The notes beneath the pieces were generated by a model that was given only the letters and a program-made list of their open reading frames with translations, made no database searches and was not told the origin of the DNA. Below are positions 15,655-15,736 of a stretch of DNA of 15,736 bases, one piece after another (within the stretch, counting starts at the first letter, position 1; each line of letters opens with the position of its first letter). Position numbers and translations under genes: made by a program. This DNA is from Caldifarciminota bacterium 4484_100 (GTDB lineage Bacteria; Hydrothermota; Tepidihabitantia; SM23-42): NCBI GenBank assembly GCA_002049785.1, contig MUKB01000070.1, forward strand, positions 1 to 15,736. The letters are read 5' to 3'.

Positions 15655-15736
15655 ACCGCGGTAATGAGAAGGTGAATCAGCTCTTTGACCATTACCATCC
15701 TGCAGTGCTTCGGTTGATTAATAATGTCATCCATGC
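15624..15736 (+). pseudogene. ptsI: Enzyme I of the PTS, C-terminal piece running off the window
   Basis: In the frame starting at 15624 the sequence reads [20 protein letters not shown] and then [16 protein letters not shown] to the end of the window. This is the late PEP-binding barrel of enzyme I (E. coli [15 protein letters not shown], including the Mg/PEP-site Asn-Asp). It joins directly to GWRAIRV of the preceding piece, whereas in E. coli EI about 100 residues, including the conserved QLRAILRAS and the metal-site Glu region, lie between. The frame is the same as that of the N-terminal piece. The remainder of the gene lies outside. Confidence 0.8.

Overview
The window reads as chromosomal DNA of a diderm bacterium. 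It encodes an outer-membrane beta-barrel protein and a complete set of general housekeeping signatures (TsaB, RimI, HPr, enzyme I). The combination of a mannose-type PTS, a GH57 glucanotransferase and a large cyclase/STAND/TPR regulator recalls uncultivated lineages such as candidate division WOR-3 (Stahlbacteria). That assignment is a guess from memory of gene content, not a phylogenetic result. No tRNA, rRNA or CRISPR array was seen.

Left part (1-5059, + strand): the 3' part of tsaB, then rimI, then a small unrecognised gene coupled to rimI by an ATGA overlap, then a 1191-residue protein made of a zinc ribbon, a class III nucleotidyl cyclase, a STAND-type ATPase and a long TPR array. The TPR array contains six units at exactly 120-nt spacing.

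Middle part (5060-7567, + strand): an A/T-rich cassette that looks acquired. It opens with a 57-codon remnant that reads like the C-terminal end of a tyrosine recombinase. Next is a DNA methyltransferase whose last ~80 residues lie in another frame, then a TdeIII-family restriction endonuclease whose C-terminal tail departs from what I recall of the family. The picture is a type II restriction-modification module undergoing decay. Facing it on the minus strand (9115-7602) is one gene split by a frameshift: a beta-propeller protein followed by a degenerate 5'-nucleotidase C-terminal domain.

Right part (9146-15736, + strand): a consensus-like promoter (TTGACA, 16 nt, TATAAT) leads into a very compact seven-gene operon: TonB-receptor-like outer-membrane protein, PTS IIB, GH57 4-alpha-glucanotransferase-like enzyme, PTS IIC, PTS IID, HPr and enzyme I. 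Neighbours overlap by 1 to 28 nt or are 1 to 3 nt apart. The layout suggests sugar entry across the outer membrane, phosphorylating uptake by a mannose-family PTS, and intracellular glucan processing. No IIA gene is in view.

A striking feature is the number of interrupted genes. The methyltransferase, the propeller gene and enzyme I all carry frame breaks, and enzyme I appears to lack two internal blocks (about 60 and about 100 residues by comparison with E. coli EI). Either this genome region is decaying or the assembly has small collapsed segments; the sequence alone cannot decide.
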